A DNA stretch of 64,000 nt from Mortierella sp. BCC40632 (Eukaryota; Mortierellomycota; Mortierellomycetes; Mortierellales; Mortierellaceae). This document shows, piece by piece, positions 15,680 to 28,524 of this stretch. Position numbers and translations under genes: made by a program. The notes under the pieces were generated by a model. It saw only the letters and a program-made list of their open reading frames with translations, did no database searches and was not told where the DNA came from. Where the stretch lies: contig WAEK01000010.1 of the NCBI GenBank assembly GCA_011634665.1, forward strand, positions 310,001-374,000, in the 5' to 3' direction. Every line of letters starts with the position of its first letter. Positions within the stretch are counted from its first letter, which is position 1.

Positions 15680-16852
15680 ATATTGTAGAAAGATAGAAGG
15701 GATAAAACAGAGAGAAAAGAGAGAGAAAGAGAGAGAGAGAAAAAAAAAAAAAAAGATTGACTTTTTTTTTTCTCTTTTTCCTTCTATCCCACTCATTCAC
15801 ATCAACACAAACCCTCTCTTTCACTCAAAAAACACATCCCTACCCCCAAAATACTAAACAGGTCTGGTATGTATGTTTGGATATAAGTATTTGACTACAA
15901 GATCCAGGCATGTATGTAGGCCTAGCATGTATGAACGTGTTTATCTGTCTTGAAAGGTTGGTCGGTCCGTAAGCCATATGAACGGCCTCTCCTTCCCCTG
16001 CTCTCGCTACATTTGCCCAGGGGAAGAGGGGAGAGAGAGAGAGAGAAAATGACCAGTGCCCAATAATGGGCATCTATTATTATCATCTCTTGAGGGGATG
16101 TGTGTCATGTTGTGGGCGGGAAGGAGGAGGAGGAGGAGGAGGAGGAGGAGCCCTAGGGAAATAGAGGAAGCAACAGCCTCAGAAAGGTACATGCCGTTGT
16201 TGTTGTTGTCCCAATTCTCCGGCAGATTGATGGACCACAGAGGAATGGGCCGTCCCCCTCCTTTTTTTTCCTCCCTCCCTTGCTGACGCTTCTAGTGTTG
16301 CTGCTGTTGTTCATGCTATTGCTATTGCTATTGCTATTGCCATTACTATTGCTGCTACTGCTACTGCCGCAGCCAATTATGACTCGAGCAAATGGGCCAA
16401 TGGATGTCGGGCAGCATCGAGCGCAAACCAAGCAAAGACAACGATAGATTGAGAGAAGGGAGGAGGAAGAGAAAGTGAAAGAGGGGAGAGGGGAGAGGAT
16501 TACTATGTGTGGTGTGTGTGTGTGTGTGTGGAGGGGATATGCATTCACACAAACTTGTCTTGCCAAAGGACAGGTTGACTAAGAAAAGAGCCTTTGTGTA
16601 GGCACTGAGAGGGGGTGGGTGTGGGTAGGGGGATGTTTGCTGTTCCTCGATCCTTTTGGCTCATTCTCTCTCTCTCTTTCTCTTTCTCTCTCTCTCGCAC
16701 CCTGTCTGTCTGTTTGTCCTGTCTGCCTCCTAAAAGGGTTTCATCCAGACGATGCTCATTCACCTCCACGCCCAACCATATCGTCTGCAGATACCTGCAC
16801 ATGGCTGTCCAAAAAAAAAAAAAAAAAAAAAAAAAAAGAGAGAGACCAGACC
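15680..16852. other. Low-complexity intergenic DNA with a doubtful exon
   Basis: The segment holds GA, AGG and GTT/GCT microsatellites and no complete gene. A minus-strand piece at about 16733-16784, starting TIWLGVEVNE after a CTGCAG acceptor, reads like protein and may be a downstream exon of the candidate at 16853-16978. Confidence 0.35.
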
Positions 16853-16978
16853 AAAAAGGTCTCTGTGCCTTTTGTCTAGCTGAGATTCGATCCAGTCATC
16901 CAAATGGGCTATCAAGATCTCTTTCTTGTGAACGTTGAAGCACGGGTCCTCTTGGAGGATGTCGTTTTGCAAAGTATA
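16853..16978 (-). CDS. Candidate exon of an unrecognised minus-strand gene
   Basis: The minus strand reads YTLQNDILQEDPCFNVHKKE followed by a segment with HLDDWIESQLDKR. This is a charged, balanced, helical composition quite unlike the microsatellite translations around it. If a weak donor at GGTCTG|GTCTCT is used, it joins in phase to TIWLGVEVNE at 16784-16733. I found no start exon, no clear acceptor and no family match. It is probably part of a real gene dispersed through the low-complexity region, or an old gene fragment. Confidence 0.3.
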
Positions 16979-17639
16979 GGGGAAGAGAGAGAACGGGTGA
17001 GATCGGGCAGGCCAAAGCTTGTTGTTGTTGGGATGTGTGTCGACTCTGAGTATGTGTGGCGGTAGTAATGGTGGTGGATAGGCCGCGGAGAAGAAGGAGA
17101 AGAGGGGTTATCCCCGTCATCATCATCTTGTCCTGCCACCTGACCCACCGGGCAAAAAAGACTAACAAGAGCAAAAGAGTAAGAGATGTTAGGAAGAGGA
17201 GGAAGAGGAGGAGGAGGAGGAGAATTGGATGTTGCGTCCCCTGCAGCAGCCATGGGCCCGTTTCTGCGGCCTTGCCGTCATATGAGTTTACTACGAGAGA
17301 CTCGGATGCATTGCGCCCCTCGCGACCTGCTGACAGAAGAGTATTGACGGGGCATGCAGAGAGATAGAGAGACAGAGACAAAGAGTGAGCGAGTAAGAGT
17401 ATACAAGAGAAGAAGAAGAAGAATAGAGAGAGAGAGAGAGAGAGAAAAAAGCGCGGCGATGGTGCACAGATGCCTCTTTCTCGACTCGACTCGTTAACCC
17501 CTTCCTCCCCTTTCCCTTTTGCTTTTTGCCACAGCTGAAAAATGCGTTGTGTGTTGGCTGTTGCGCATCCTCATCCTCATCCTACTCCTACTTCTCCTTT
17601 CATCCCTCTCCCCCTGGGCCTATAGGCCACCGAGAAAGG

Positions 17640-17676
<37 letters not shown>

Positions 17677-19260
17677 GAACGCTCCACGTCTCTGACCTCT
17701 CTGATCTCTCTCTCTCTCTCTCTCTCTCTTCTCTTTATTCTCTCTCTTCTCTTCTCTTCATTTTCTCTCTTCTCTTCACTCTCTCTTCTCTCTTATCCAG
17801 CCATGCGCAAGAGCATTCGTGAAACGCGCGGCTGAATATATCCAAACAATAAAATAAAGAAGGCTCCTCAATAGCCTCCCTCTCCCCCGCGGTGGTATTG
17901 GACCCTGCTCTTTGAAAAGGCACTCTCCTCTGGGTCCACGAGCACACATGGACATTGGCATGGGCACTGGCATGCAGATAAGCAGAGCAGAGCAGACAGA
18001 GGCCAATGGGCTAACAGGCAGGTTGGATAGGTGAAGCTGGCAAGGGAGAAGAAAGAGAGAGAGAGAGAGAGAGAAAGAGAAAGGGAGAAAGAAACAGAAT
18101 GGCGCGATCTATGGAATGGTTAGAGAGTGTATACACTGGTTCAAAGAAAGAAAGAAAAAGACAATTAGTTTCTGTGGGCAAGAGATCTGGTTGGGCCGAG
18201 GTGAAATGGCAATGGCCCAGCAACAACAGAAGCAACAGCAGCAGCAGCAACAGCAGCAGCAACGAGCATCATCTCTCTGTGAGGAAACATCGAACAGACA
18301 CACACACACACACACATCCACCCACAAACACAAATGCACGACATGCATGCATCCCCGCTCTGCCTCTGTGCCTTTTAATATCTTGGCTGGGCCATGGCCA
18401 AACCCAAAGGAGAGGAGGGCAAAGGCGTGGGCGAGGAAGAGAAAAGAGAGAGGATGTTCTGGAGCATAAAGTTAGGTCGGGCGGTGGGCGAGATGAAGGA
18501 CACCACAACAACAGAAGCAGCAGGAACAACAACAGCAACACAACAATAATAATCATGATTATAATAATAATAATAATAACAGTGACAGTGACAGTAACAG
18601 CGACAGCGACAACGAAAGAAAAAGGGGGATGTCGGGCAAGAAGTAGCGCAGGCTGTAAACAAGGTGACAAATGAAAAAAGCAATCAATGAAAAAACAATA
18701 AAAAGAAAACATCCATCCGATAAACAAAGGCAATAAAGAGAGACAGGGACAGAAGAGACACAGAGACAGAGCAGTGGAGGGTCGAAGAAGAGGCATTTCA
18801 TCGATTATAGAAAGAGAGTGAGTGAGTGAGTGAACAGAGCAGACTAGACAAGACCAAAGGGAATGGGGGAAAGGGGAAAGAAGGGAAAGGGGAAGAAGGA
18901 AAGGGTGCAACAACAACATGGCCGCGCGCACAAGCAACGGACGAGTCGTCGTGGAGAGAGTGGACCATGCACACTTGTTCCTGGGCACTCTTTTTTTTTT
19001 CTTCTTCTTCTCTCTCTCTCTCTCTCTTGTTCGTTCCTTCTCTCTTTTACTTGCTCGCTCTTTCCACTCTAACGAAGTCTCCATCCTTTTCCCCGGCATC
19101 CGCTCCGTAGCTCATCCTCGCTCGGCATTTGCCTGGACAACGCCTTGTCCGTCTCATTCTCTCATTCTCTCTCACTCTCTCTCTCCTCCCATTCAAACGC
19201 CCCGGATTCCATCCACAAAAATCTTGTGGATAACGGGACCTTCCCTAACTCTCTCTCTCT

Positions 19261-19332
<72 letters not shown>

Positions 19333-19351
19333 CTCTCTCTCTCTATACTCT

Positions 19352-19394
<43 letters not shown>

Positions 19395-20980
19395 TCTTCT
19401 CTCTCTCGCTCTCTTCCCCCCTAAAATAGAAATCGCCATCTCTCATCCCTCTTGCTCTTCCTCACGATCCCCTCCTCTCCCCCTCCCCATCCACCAAAGC
19501 TAACGCCCCTGTCTACGAGTCACGCAGCAGTCTGAACCTACTCAACATCACGACGCATTCCATCACACCTTCCCCACCAAGGCCATCGTCTCTTCTAACC
19601 GACCACAGACGCGACCTTAAAAGTAAAGAAGAAAAAGGTACAGAGGACGGAACAGAGTCTCCCTGACGTCTTGCTCCCCGGAGCACACGGACACGGACAC
19701 GGACACGGACCTTGCACGGAGTGGTTTTTTTCGGGCCTGTCTCGTCTCGTTTCGTCTCGTTTCGTTTCTTGTCTCTTGTCTCTCTATATCCACCTATCCA
19801 TCTTTCCTGTGTTTGTAAAAGACCAGGCCAGGAAGAAAAGAAAAAAAAAGCAGAAAAAAAAAAAGACGAGCAGGCACGTTCTGCCTGACATGGCCTGGAC
19901 AGTGCATGAAACTCGCGAAGGGCCGCCGGATAGTGGATCAAGAACCAAACCACTCTCGTGTCATGTTACCGCCACTCTCGCCCAGCTGGTCCAACCCATT
20001 CTCGCTCTTTTTTTTTTTTTTTTCTTTTTTTTTCTTCTCTCGTCGTCTGGTTATCGTCGCTTTCCTAGCAGACGTTTATTCTTCTCCCCTGTCTGTGGCG
20101 CCTTGCCCTCTCTTGGCCCAGGCGACAATGGACAACAAAGAAAGGACGAGATGATATCGACGAGACAGCATGGCTATGAGACGGGGAGCCTGACTGGCCA
20201 GCTGGCGCACGCTAGCTGATGAGTGGATACGGACCAGTGAGGATGAGCTGACCAAACTGATGCTTTTCTTTCTTTCTCTTTCTCTCGTTCTTCTCTCTCT
20301 CTCTCGTTCTTCTCTCTCTCTCTCTTCTTCTTCTTCTTCTTCTTCTTCACTTTTATTCTCACTCTCACTCTCACTCTCACATACTTCAACTCTCTCTCTC
20401 TCTTTTTTTTTTTTTTTTTTTTTCCCTTGGTTTACCCTGGCGATGCGTCCTTCTGGACATTGCTCTTGTTCTCCGAATAGTACTCGATCGACCAGAACTT
20501 GTTTGTCCACGACCGATCATTCCTCGGGGGGGCTGCTCTTTTTCCTGACCTGAACCTTGATCTCCTCTCGCTCGCTCTTCTTTTGGCCCTGACTTTATAT
20601 ATATATCTGTTGCCTTGGAACAACAGCCTGGTAAGTCCTTCTTCTTTTCTTTTCTCTCTCTCTCTCTCTCTCTCTCTTTGGAATGATGCTATCCCTACTA
20701 TCGCTTCCAGTAGCTGTAGTTTGCTACTACTTTTACTACAAGCGGCAGTAGCAGTAGCTGCAAAGTGGCTGGGCCATTTTTTTTTCCTTCCCTTTGCGCA
20801 CCCATCGATATGGCTTCCTCCTGTGTCTCGCCTCCTTTATTTCCCCTTCTCTCTCTCTCTCTCTATCACCCGCTCGGACATGAATGGATATGGCTTTCTG
20901 AGCCCTGTTGCTGTCATGGTTCTCAGATTTGTTCATTGCATTTCCCCGAACAGAATAACATATTTTATATATGTGTTTCT

Positions 20981-21045
<65 letters not shown>

Positions 21046-23602
21046 CAAAGAGATAAAAAGAGAAGGAAAGAGAGAAATGCTCTACCACAGTAACTACTAC
21101 TACCATGATTGCTACTTCTACTTTTCTCTCTCTCTCTTTCTCTATATCACGCGCACGTGCACCCTTTATTACCCATCCACCAACAATGTGCAACAGCGCA
21201 CAACACACGCACCGTTGGCTCTTGTTCTGCTCCGCCTTGTTCATGTCATTGGGCCACTTTGGCCATTTTTTTTTTCCTTGGCTTTCCTGGGCTGGGGTCA
21301 TGTCTGCCTTGGCAGCTGGGTCTGCCTTGGCTGGCCTTTTTTTTTTTTTTTTATATATCTATCTCTCTGTGCGTGCGTGTGTTTGCGTGTTTGCGTGTTG
21401 CGTGTTTGCATGCCCCATCATGTCAAAGCATAGAGACAGGGAGAGAGAAAGAGAGAAGAGAGAGCAATGGGTTTATGGATCTCTTCATCAGCTTTGACAT
21501 TTGGAAGCCCATGCCAGGGATTCATCCACCACCTCTGGGTCTACTTTTTTATTCTCCTACTCCTGCTACTCCTCCCCACATACACACACACACACACACA
21601 CGCACGCACACATACACATCCACCCCATCCCATCCCCACCCTATTTCTCCGGCTCAGATGGGCCGCTAAATCCCTTGACCACGCACGCACGCCACGAGCC
21701 CTGATTACCGAGCCCTGGCGATCTTTTTTCCTCCTTATTTCCTCATTTTTGCTTTGTGCCCCGGCTCCTGCCCCTGTTTGCTTGCTTTTTTTGGCGATCG
21801 TTTTTTTTTTTTTTTTTTTTTGTATGTTGTTTGTAATCTCTCTCTCTCTCTCTCTGAGTGGTGGGTGTGTGTGTTCGTCCATGTCCTTTTTGTCATCCTG
21901 CCCCCTGTATGTGTCCTGTCATCTCTCTTCTGCCCTGGTCTGTTCTCTCCTCTCTACTCTCCTATCCTCTCTCTCCTCCTCTCTCTCTCTCTCTCTGTTC
22001 TGCCCTGTGTGTGGAGGTGTGTGGTCTCGCGCGAGGTGGAGAGAAAAAGGCGGTTGTACCCAAGCTTCAGCGACAGGGCCACTGTCCATTCGCCACTGCT
22101 TCCGACTCGTCGTTGGCCGGGGCGGGATCCCGCGCCTCTCCTCTTTCCTCTCTCTTTCCACTGTCCATCTGCTCCTCTTCACTCTCTTTCCTCCATTGCT
22201 CCCTTTGCTCTTCTTTGCTGGTCCGTTCTCTGGTCAAAAGATTAGCCTCTGTCTGTGTCTCTGTTGTCGCGCAGCCTGTCGCTCTTCACCTGGATGGTCT
22301 GTCCGTCCCAGCTCACACTGGAAACGGTCGTGACGGACCAAGGCACGCTGGACCTTCTCTTCTTCCTCATCAGACCGTTTTTTTTTTACTCCCTGCTTTT
22401 GCTTTCTGTTCTCGGCCTGGACGCCTTTCTCTCTTTCTCTATCAATCTCTTTTTCTCTTTTTCTCTTTCTCTCATGCCTATCTCTCTTCCAGGGCCTTGA
22501 GTGTACACTCTTTAACTAGAGTCGCGCCAACGAATAACGATGGCTCTGGCTGAGCGTGCTGGTGGTCGTCATTCCGCATTCCGCGTCCCCAGCATTGCCG
22601 TGTGGTGGGTGTGGATGCGAGTGCAGGTGTTAGACAGAGACGACGCCTCCGCCCCACCGCAGTCGTCCTTCTTCTCTTTCTTGCTTGCTTGGCCAATTCG
22701 CCCACTGCCGAAGCACATCTCACTCTTTCACTCGACTACTTGACTCTTTATTACTCTCGCCCTGGGATTGACTTCTTCGGTCCTGCGGTCTCTCTCACTT
22801 CTACGCATTATTATTGTTATTGTTATTATTATTATTATTATTTTTTTTTTTCATTCATTCATTCATTCTTGCACGACTCTCCTTTCTTTCCCTCTCTTTC
22901 TCTCTCTCTCTTCTCTCTTTCTCTCTTTCTCTTCTCTCTTTCTCTCTTTCTTATCTCTTTATCAATTTTCTCTCTTTTTTTTTTATCTCTTCTTTTTTTT
23001 CTTTATTCCTATGGATGTTTCGTTTTTAATATTCTTATCTCGCTCTCTTTTGTCTTCTAATTCGTCCGGGGGTCCATCCTGCCCTCTTAATAATATATAT
23101 ATCGTATAATCAAGGTCCTCTTTTTTTCATGTTCCCACCAGCCTTTGAGCGCCTCTATTATATATTTTTTTTCATCATCTTTTCATTGTTTTCATCATCT
23201 GGTTCTTCTGGCTCGTTGCTGCGCATTCATGCCGCACGCCGAACCAGCCGCGCGCGAGTACGCGCGCGTCGGTTCGCTCCTGAACCACCTATGGCGCAAA
23301 AGCCCAATATGTTCCCATATATATATATATCTCTCTTTCTTCCATAATTTTTCCCCTCTGCCTCAATCTCCCCTCTCTGGATCTCAAACGACAACAACGG
23401 CCTGAGCCCATTTTTTGACCTTTTGACCAAGCCTGACCCTGACCTGGCCTGGCCTGACCTGACCTCGCCTAACCTGACCTGACCTGCCCTAGCTGCAGTC
23501 GCTGATTCAGCTCGTCTCCCCGCTTTTCACCTTTTCTCTAGTCGTCCTTCGCGACCCTCGGCCTCTCTCCCTCTTGTCTCCAATTCCTTTCTCTCCGATA
23601 CC
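16979..23602. repeat. Gene-poor region of polypyrimidine/polypurine tracts
   Basis: About 6.6 kb dominated by microsatellites and homopolymers: a T tract at 17641-17673, (CT)n at 19255-19416, (GA)n near 20982-21040, CA repeats near 18300 and 21587, AAT and AAC runs near 18490-18600, and T tracts near 20008, 20404 and 21801. The many long frames here encode poly-Ser/Leu or poly-Arg/Glu from the repeats and are not genes. Directly before the kinase start, 23416-23490 holds repeated TGACCT-type hexamers. I see no rRNA, tRNA or transposon in it. Confidence 0.7.
23416..23490 (+). repeat. TGACCT-type direct repeats upstream of the kinase
   Basis: About a dozen spaced copies of TGACC(T/C) and close variants (GGCCTGACCT, CTGACCTGACC) lie 110-190 bp before the kinase start. 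They could be protein-binding sites or just a degenerate microsatellite; I cannot tell which. Confidence 0.4.
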
Positions 23603-23842
23603 ATGGCGACCGCCGCCAGCGCCGCCGCTCTCGGCCACCACCCTACTCTTCTCTGTCTGCCCATGCATTCCTACCGTACCCTGGCCGGATCCCCTCCGAG
23701 CGATGGCTCGACAGCCTGGACCCCTGCCAAGCGCGACCTCCTGCCCACAATGTCGCAGCTCTATAGCTCTCGTCCGCTGACTAGGTCCCTATACAGGTTG
23801 CAGCGACAACAACAACAAAATCTGTTGCAGCAGCAACAGGAG

Positions 23843-23874
<32 letters not shown>

Positions 23875-24383
23875 ATACCTCTGCCAAGACCCAAGGCTGC
23901 TTCAACTTCCACCACTAGGCCACTATGCTTCCTCCCATGCCGCCGCATTCTCTGCCAGACCAACTCTAGCCGATCTCCTGCCGACAACGACCCCCGCTCC
24001 CCAGTCCCTTCTCTCATCGCCCTCGCTCTCCTCCTCCTGCTCGACCGCATATTCGTCCTCTTCTTGTTACTCTTTACTGTCCTCGACGGCTCCCACTTTG
24101 TCCTCTTCTGGTCGCATCTCTTCCTTTCACCTCTCCACCTCCAACACAAGACCTCCCAAGCGCTCCTGCTCCGCCCAGGGTCTCTCTTCCTTGTCCGAGG
24201 CCACTTGGACTCCTTCCGCGCCTCCACTCAAGAAGCGCAGACTCTCTGTTGCTCGACATGGGGGTGAGAATGGTTCAACATCCGCTGCATCCACTGCATC
24301 CGCTGCGGCCACTTTTGCTGCGCGACCTGCTAGTCCAAAGCGGCCCGCTTCTACTGAGGCTCAGTCGGAGCAACAACAACAGA

Positions 24384-24416
<33 letters not shown>

Positions 24417-26384
24417 CCATGTCCAAGAAAATTAAGGTCGCTCCCCCGCCCGTCTCTCCTACGACGATGACAGCTGCGGTTGTGCCCAATCCAACGTCCG
24501 TGACACGGATCGCTTTTCCAGTGGTTACCTCAAGGTCCCCCACCAAGGAGGTCATCGTTATCTCGGATGATGAAGACGACGATGAGGATGAGGACAGTCA
24601 TCTTGAGAGTGACGACGAGAGTGACGATGACGACAACGACGACAGCCATCACAAGGTACCAGTCAAAGTTGCCGACACAGCCAGTCAAGCCCCCGTTGCA
24701 GTCATCTCGCTTAGCTCGGATGACAGCGACGATGGCCTCAGTGGCCGAGACCAGGACAAGGGCAGTTACAAGTACGAGTTGGTCCCACAGCACCGGCGCC
24801 TAGTCGAATCGTTCTTTCCCGAGAACGAAGATACACACAAGTCAGCGCTTGAACGGGCACTCGCGACGAGCAAGAAACTGCGGGACGAATACACGATCGA
24901 GCGGTACCTGGGAAGCGGCTGCTCAGGCTTTGTTGCAGGTGCAAGACGGAAGAGCGATGGCCGTGAGGTAAGCAAAGAGAGAAAGAGATAGGCATAGCGG
25001 AGTGGGCGTGTGCGCACACACCTTCACACCACACGCATTCACGCATACACAGACAGGGCAGTGTCCTTGCCCTGTCTGTGTACAGCCTGCGCGTGTTCTG
25101 CCTTGCAAAATAACCCAATTGATTACATCTGGAGGAAAGGAGCGTGCCTGGACTTTTAAGGGACAACAGGATCCTTGTTGTCAATACCATCTCGTTTTTT
25201 TTTTTTTTTTTTTTTTCTTTTTCTTTTTTTTCTTTCCTTCTTTCTCACTTTCTCACTTTCTTTTTCTCTCTTGGACCACCCCTGCATTTTGCATTCGCTC
25301 CTCGCGTCTTGTCTCCTTGTTGTGATGATAGGTTGCCATCAAGTTCATTCCTCACCAAAACGAATGCACGGAGAACAAGGTCCTGCGCGAGGTCGACATC
25401 CTGCAGTCGATAGAGTCTCACGAGAACATTCTCGAGTTTTTCGAGTACTTTACCTCGTCCCTCTATGGCGATGTCGATCCCAACGACCGTTCCAACGCCG
25501 ACATTCACTACATCGTCACCGAACTTGGCTGCCAGTCCCTCTTTGAGTACATTGAGGCCTGTCGCACTTCCAAACCCGACGATAGCTCCTCGCTACCCAA
25601 AAAGCTTCCCATCTTCAAGTCGGCCATGGACGAGTCTTTGCTTCGGTCCATCTTTGGTCAGCTCGCTCGTGGCCTACAGGTGATGCATGCGCAGGGCATT
25701 GTCCATGGTGACATCAAGGATGAGAATGCACTGGTCAATGTCGATCCTCGCTCCTGCTCTGCTTCTGCCAAGCTCTGCGACTTTGGTCACTCGAAGCATC
25801 TCCGAACGGGTGCTGGTCCGTCGCTCCTCTTTTACGGCACGACGCTCCTCGGCCCACCCGAGATGGACGCCAATGTCGCACAGCGGGCCAAGAGTCGTGA
25901 GACCTCGAACCAACGCAATCGTCAAGCTGCTCAAGAGAATAGCCCTTCGGCCGGCAACTCTTCTTCTGGCTCAACTGCTCCGCAGTGGGATCACTTTTTT
26001 GGATACGAGGCGGATGTGTGGGCCATGGGCTTGTTGTTGTATACCATGATCCACGGAGATTTGCCCAAGGAGTTGTACGAGAAGGATCCAAAACGTGAAG
26101 CTGCCTACAGGAAGAAGCGCAAGTCCTCGCGGTCCATCCCTTTTGTGATTCAGGACAACCTTGACTCTGGTAAGTAGGGGGTTGTGTTTGTGTTTAGAGT
26201 ATTCTACTGTTGCTCTAGGATGGGCATGATTTTGAGGCTAGCAGCAACTGACTAGATTTTTTTTTCTTTTCTTCTTTGGGTAATAGACTTGAAGGACTTG
26301 TTGAAGGGGATGCTGGCCGTCGACCCTTCGAAGCGTCTGACCATGTCCCAGGTGTTGAAGCACCGCTGGCTTGTCGACTGTTGA
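23603..26384 (+). CDS. Serine/threonine protein kinase with polyQ N-terminus
   Basis: Exons are 23603-24967, 25332-26169 and 26287-26384; phases agree and the protein has 766 residues. The first ~420 residues are disordered, with two Gln tracts, Ser/Pro-rich stretches and acidic runs. The kinase domain starts near residue 420: glycine-rich loop GSGCSGFVAG, VAIK lysine at the exon 2 start, catalytic loop HGDIKDEN (HGD replaces HRD, the Asp is kept), DFG in CDFGHSK, and an APE-like PPE. An insertion of about 50 Ser/Asn/Gln-rich residues follows the PPE. All residues needed for catalysis are present, so it should be active. Two hydrophobic-plus-acidic segments (EVIVISDDED near residue 315, AVISLSSDDSDD near 365) look like SUMO-interacting motifs. 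I cannot assign a kinase subfamily. Intron 1 contains a T tract. Confidence 0.88.
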
Positions 26385-26435
26385 ACAGCTTGATTATCTC
26401 TTGCGTTACCACCACACATTTTTTTCCCCCTCTCT

Positions 26436-26501
<66 letters not shown>

Positions 26502-27339
26502 AATGACCCAATGACCCTAGTTTTACACTTACTTTTCTACCCTATACCATTTGCTCTCATCTTATCTTTTTTTTTTCTTTTTCATTACACATCCTGACAC
26601 GGACACAGACATGTCCTCCTCACTACACAGACAATTGCTCGCACGTACATACTTTACTCACTTTTTCTTTTTTCTTTTTTTACACACGCACGCGTTCCTG
26701 AACGAACCTTTCCTTTTGCCTTTGTATCTCTTTCACTTACTCACTCTCACTCTTACTCTCACTCTCTCTCTCTCTCTGATTCTTTTCTCTTGCTCATGTT
26801 TCCACACGACAATCTCTGTCTCTATTTTCCTTGCTTATGAACAACCTCGACACAGTAAATAAAAAAAATAAAAAAAGTCGTCCAATGTAGAAAGTGACAA
26901 TGCCTCTTCTCTCTCCTTGTGGCCGCAGGGAGAGGATCACTCGGTTCATCATACGTGAACTAAAAGTCCAAAGTGATCCTTGCAGGGGCAGTCGTAGGTC
27001 AATCAATTGCAATTGCCTGACTAACCACAGGTACTGATGGCTCAACACTGATTGGAAATTCCAACATGATCAGTTCCCGTTAAAAACCCGCTCAATAAGG
27101 GCACAGGGGCCAAACATTGGAGAGGGTTTGAATTATGATGACCCTTCCAGAGTCAGAGTCAGCTGCTCACTCATAACCAGCTCAAATGTTGCTTTATCAC
27201 GCTTTTTGCACTGATCTCATCAAAGCCAAGAGTGTATTTTTCAAGAACTGATGTAGGGAAAGTACCTGGACCACCACGTCCTACCCCTTGGACAGAGAGA
27301 GTCCCATGGCTAGCTGCAGGTACCAACCTGCAGTCAATT
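26385..27339. other. Intergenic, CT microsatellite and unassigned sequence
   Basis: A (CT)n run occupies about 26438-26497 in the kinase 3' region. From about 26880 the sequence is of mixed composition and leads into the rRNA relic. I looked for more ribosomal sequence here and could not align any with confidence. Confidence 0.5.
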
Positions 27340-27564
27340 ACTGAAGCAGAATTCATTCAGCGTTGGATTGTGAGACCAGGCTTGCTTTAACCCAACGGAT
27401 AAAAGTATTGTTGTCTATCGTAATTGAAGTTAGTACGAGATGAACACTTTTTTTTTTTTTTTTTTTTCATACGGGATCTTTGGTATTTTGGGTTTGCCTG
27501 AGTAGGCAATGACTCGAGGCTATCATCCATTGACTTATGACTGAATGCTTCAAAGTCAGAATCC
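27340..27564 (+). pseudogene. Decayed fragment of large-subunit rRNA (3' domain)
   Basis: The segment follows the 3' end of 26S/28S rRNA: ACTGAAGCAGAATTC, GCGTTGGATTGT, the sarcin-ricin core AGTACGAGA and the end AAAGTCAGAATCC. Compared with the copy at the right edge it lacks about 40 bases after GGATTGT, has many substitutions including GAGATGAACAC for GAGAGGAACAC, and has a T tract (27448-27467) inside the stem after the sarcin-ricin loop. Such changes would destroy the fold, so it is a pseudogene. A further A tract (27597-27625) lies just past it. Both flanks are unique sequence, so it is an isolated relic and not part of an rDNA array. Confidence 0.85.
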
Positions 27565-27594
27565 CAGCTATACAACGTGAGAACCATGTTAGAC

Positions 27595-27627
<33 letters not shown>

Positions 27628-28487
27628 ACTTTCTTCCAACATAGTGATCTCGAGAGATAGAGTTGCAAACATTGGGCATCACTTAGTACACATCCATTTC
27701 TTGCAAATAGTCTAACAGTGGCAGGGAAGGGTGTTGGACGATGATATAGATCTACTCTTTAGGTAGCTCAGTCGTGAACACCTTTGAACGACGCGTCCCT
27801 GGGCTGGTTTTTTCTTTCTTTCTTTCTTTCTTTTGTCATTGCTACAGACATTATCGAGCAGAATGAAGGGGTATCGTCCTCGTCAATAGAGGTGGGGATC
27901 GAGACATGCCAGCAGATGAGCTTATCAGCCGCAACATTGTCAAAGTGAGGTGCCTCCTTCGGCCTGACGGTATCCTTGAGTTTCCGGGATTGTCATGTTG
28001 GTTTAATGCTGAGACTGGGAATGCAGAGGAAGCAGTCTTTCTTTCTCTCTCTCTCTCTCTCTCCATCAGCAAGACCAGATCATCAGCATAGCTTTCATGT
28101 TCTCTTTTTCACGTCTCTTTTTACTGATATAAAGATATACATCAGCCTTCGCCAGCTCTTGCACCTTTTCATATCTCTTTCCTACTTTCTCTTGTCTTCT
28201 TTCATCCCTCGCCCTCTTTACCACATCTCTCACATTTTCAGTCCTGACTCTGTTTCATGGCGAAGCAAGAGCAAGAGAGAGAGACAGAGAGAGAGAGAGC
28301 TTCCTTCATCGAAGCAGTCACATTTCTCTTGGCCTTCTCTCTCTTGTCTCCACCTGTTGCGCCATCATGCCATTGTTCTGACGCAAAAACGCATCTCCTT
28401 CTTTTCTCACACACGCACACTCTTTTTCTTTTCCTTCTTTTCCTTCTCCCTTCGCCAGTCAACCATTCCCACAAACAGGAACAGGTG

Positions 28488-28524
<37 letters not shown>

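Noticed and set aside
18269..19110. Long frames with poly-Ser, poly-Leu or poly-Arg/Glu
   Set aside because: They are translations of CT, GA and AAT microsatellites in several frames at once.
26880..27339. Extension of the rRNA relic to the left
   Set aside because: No stretch could be matched to large-subunit rRNA, 5.8S or ITS with confidence.
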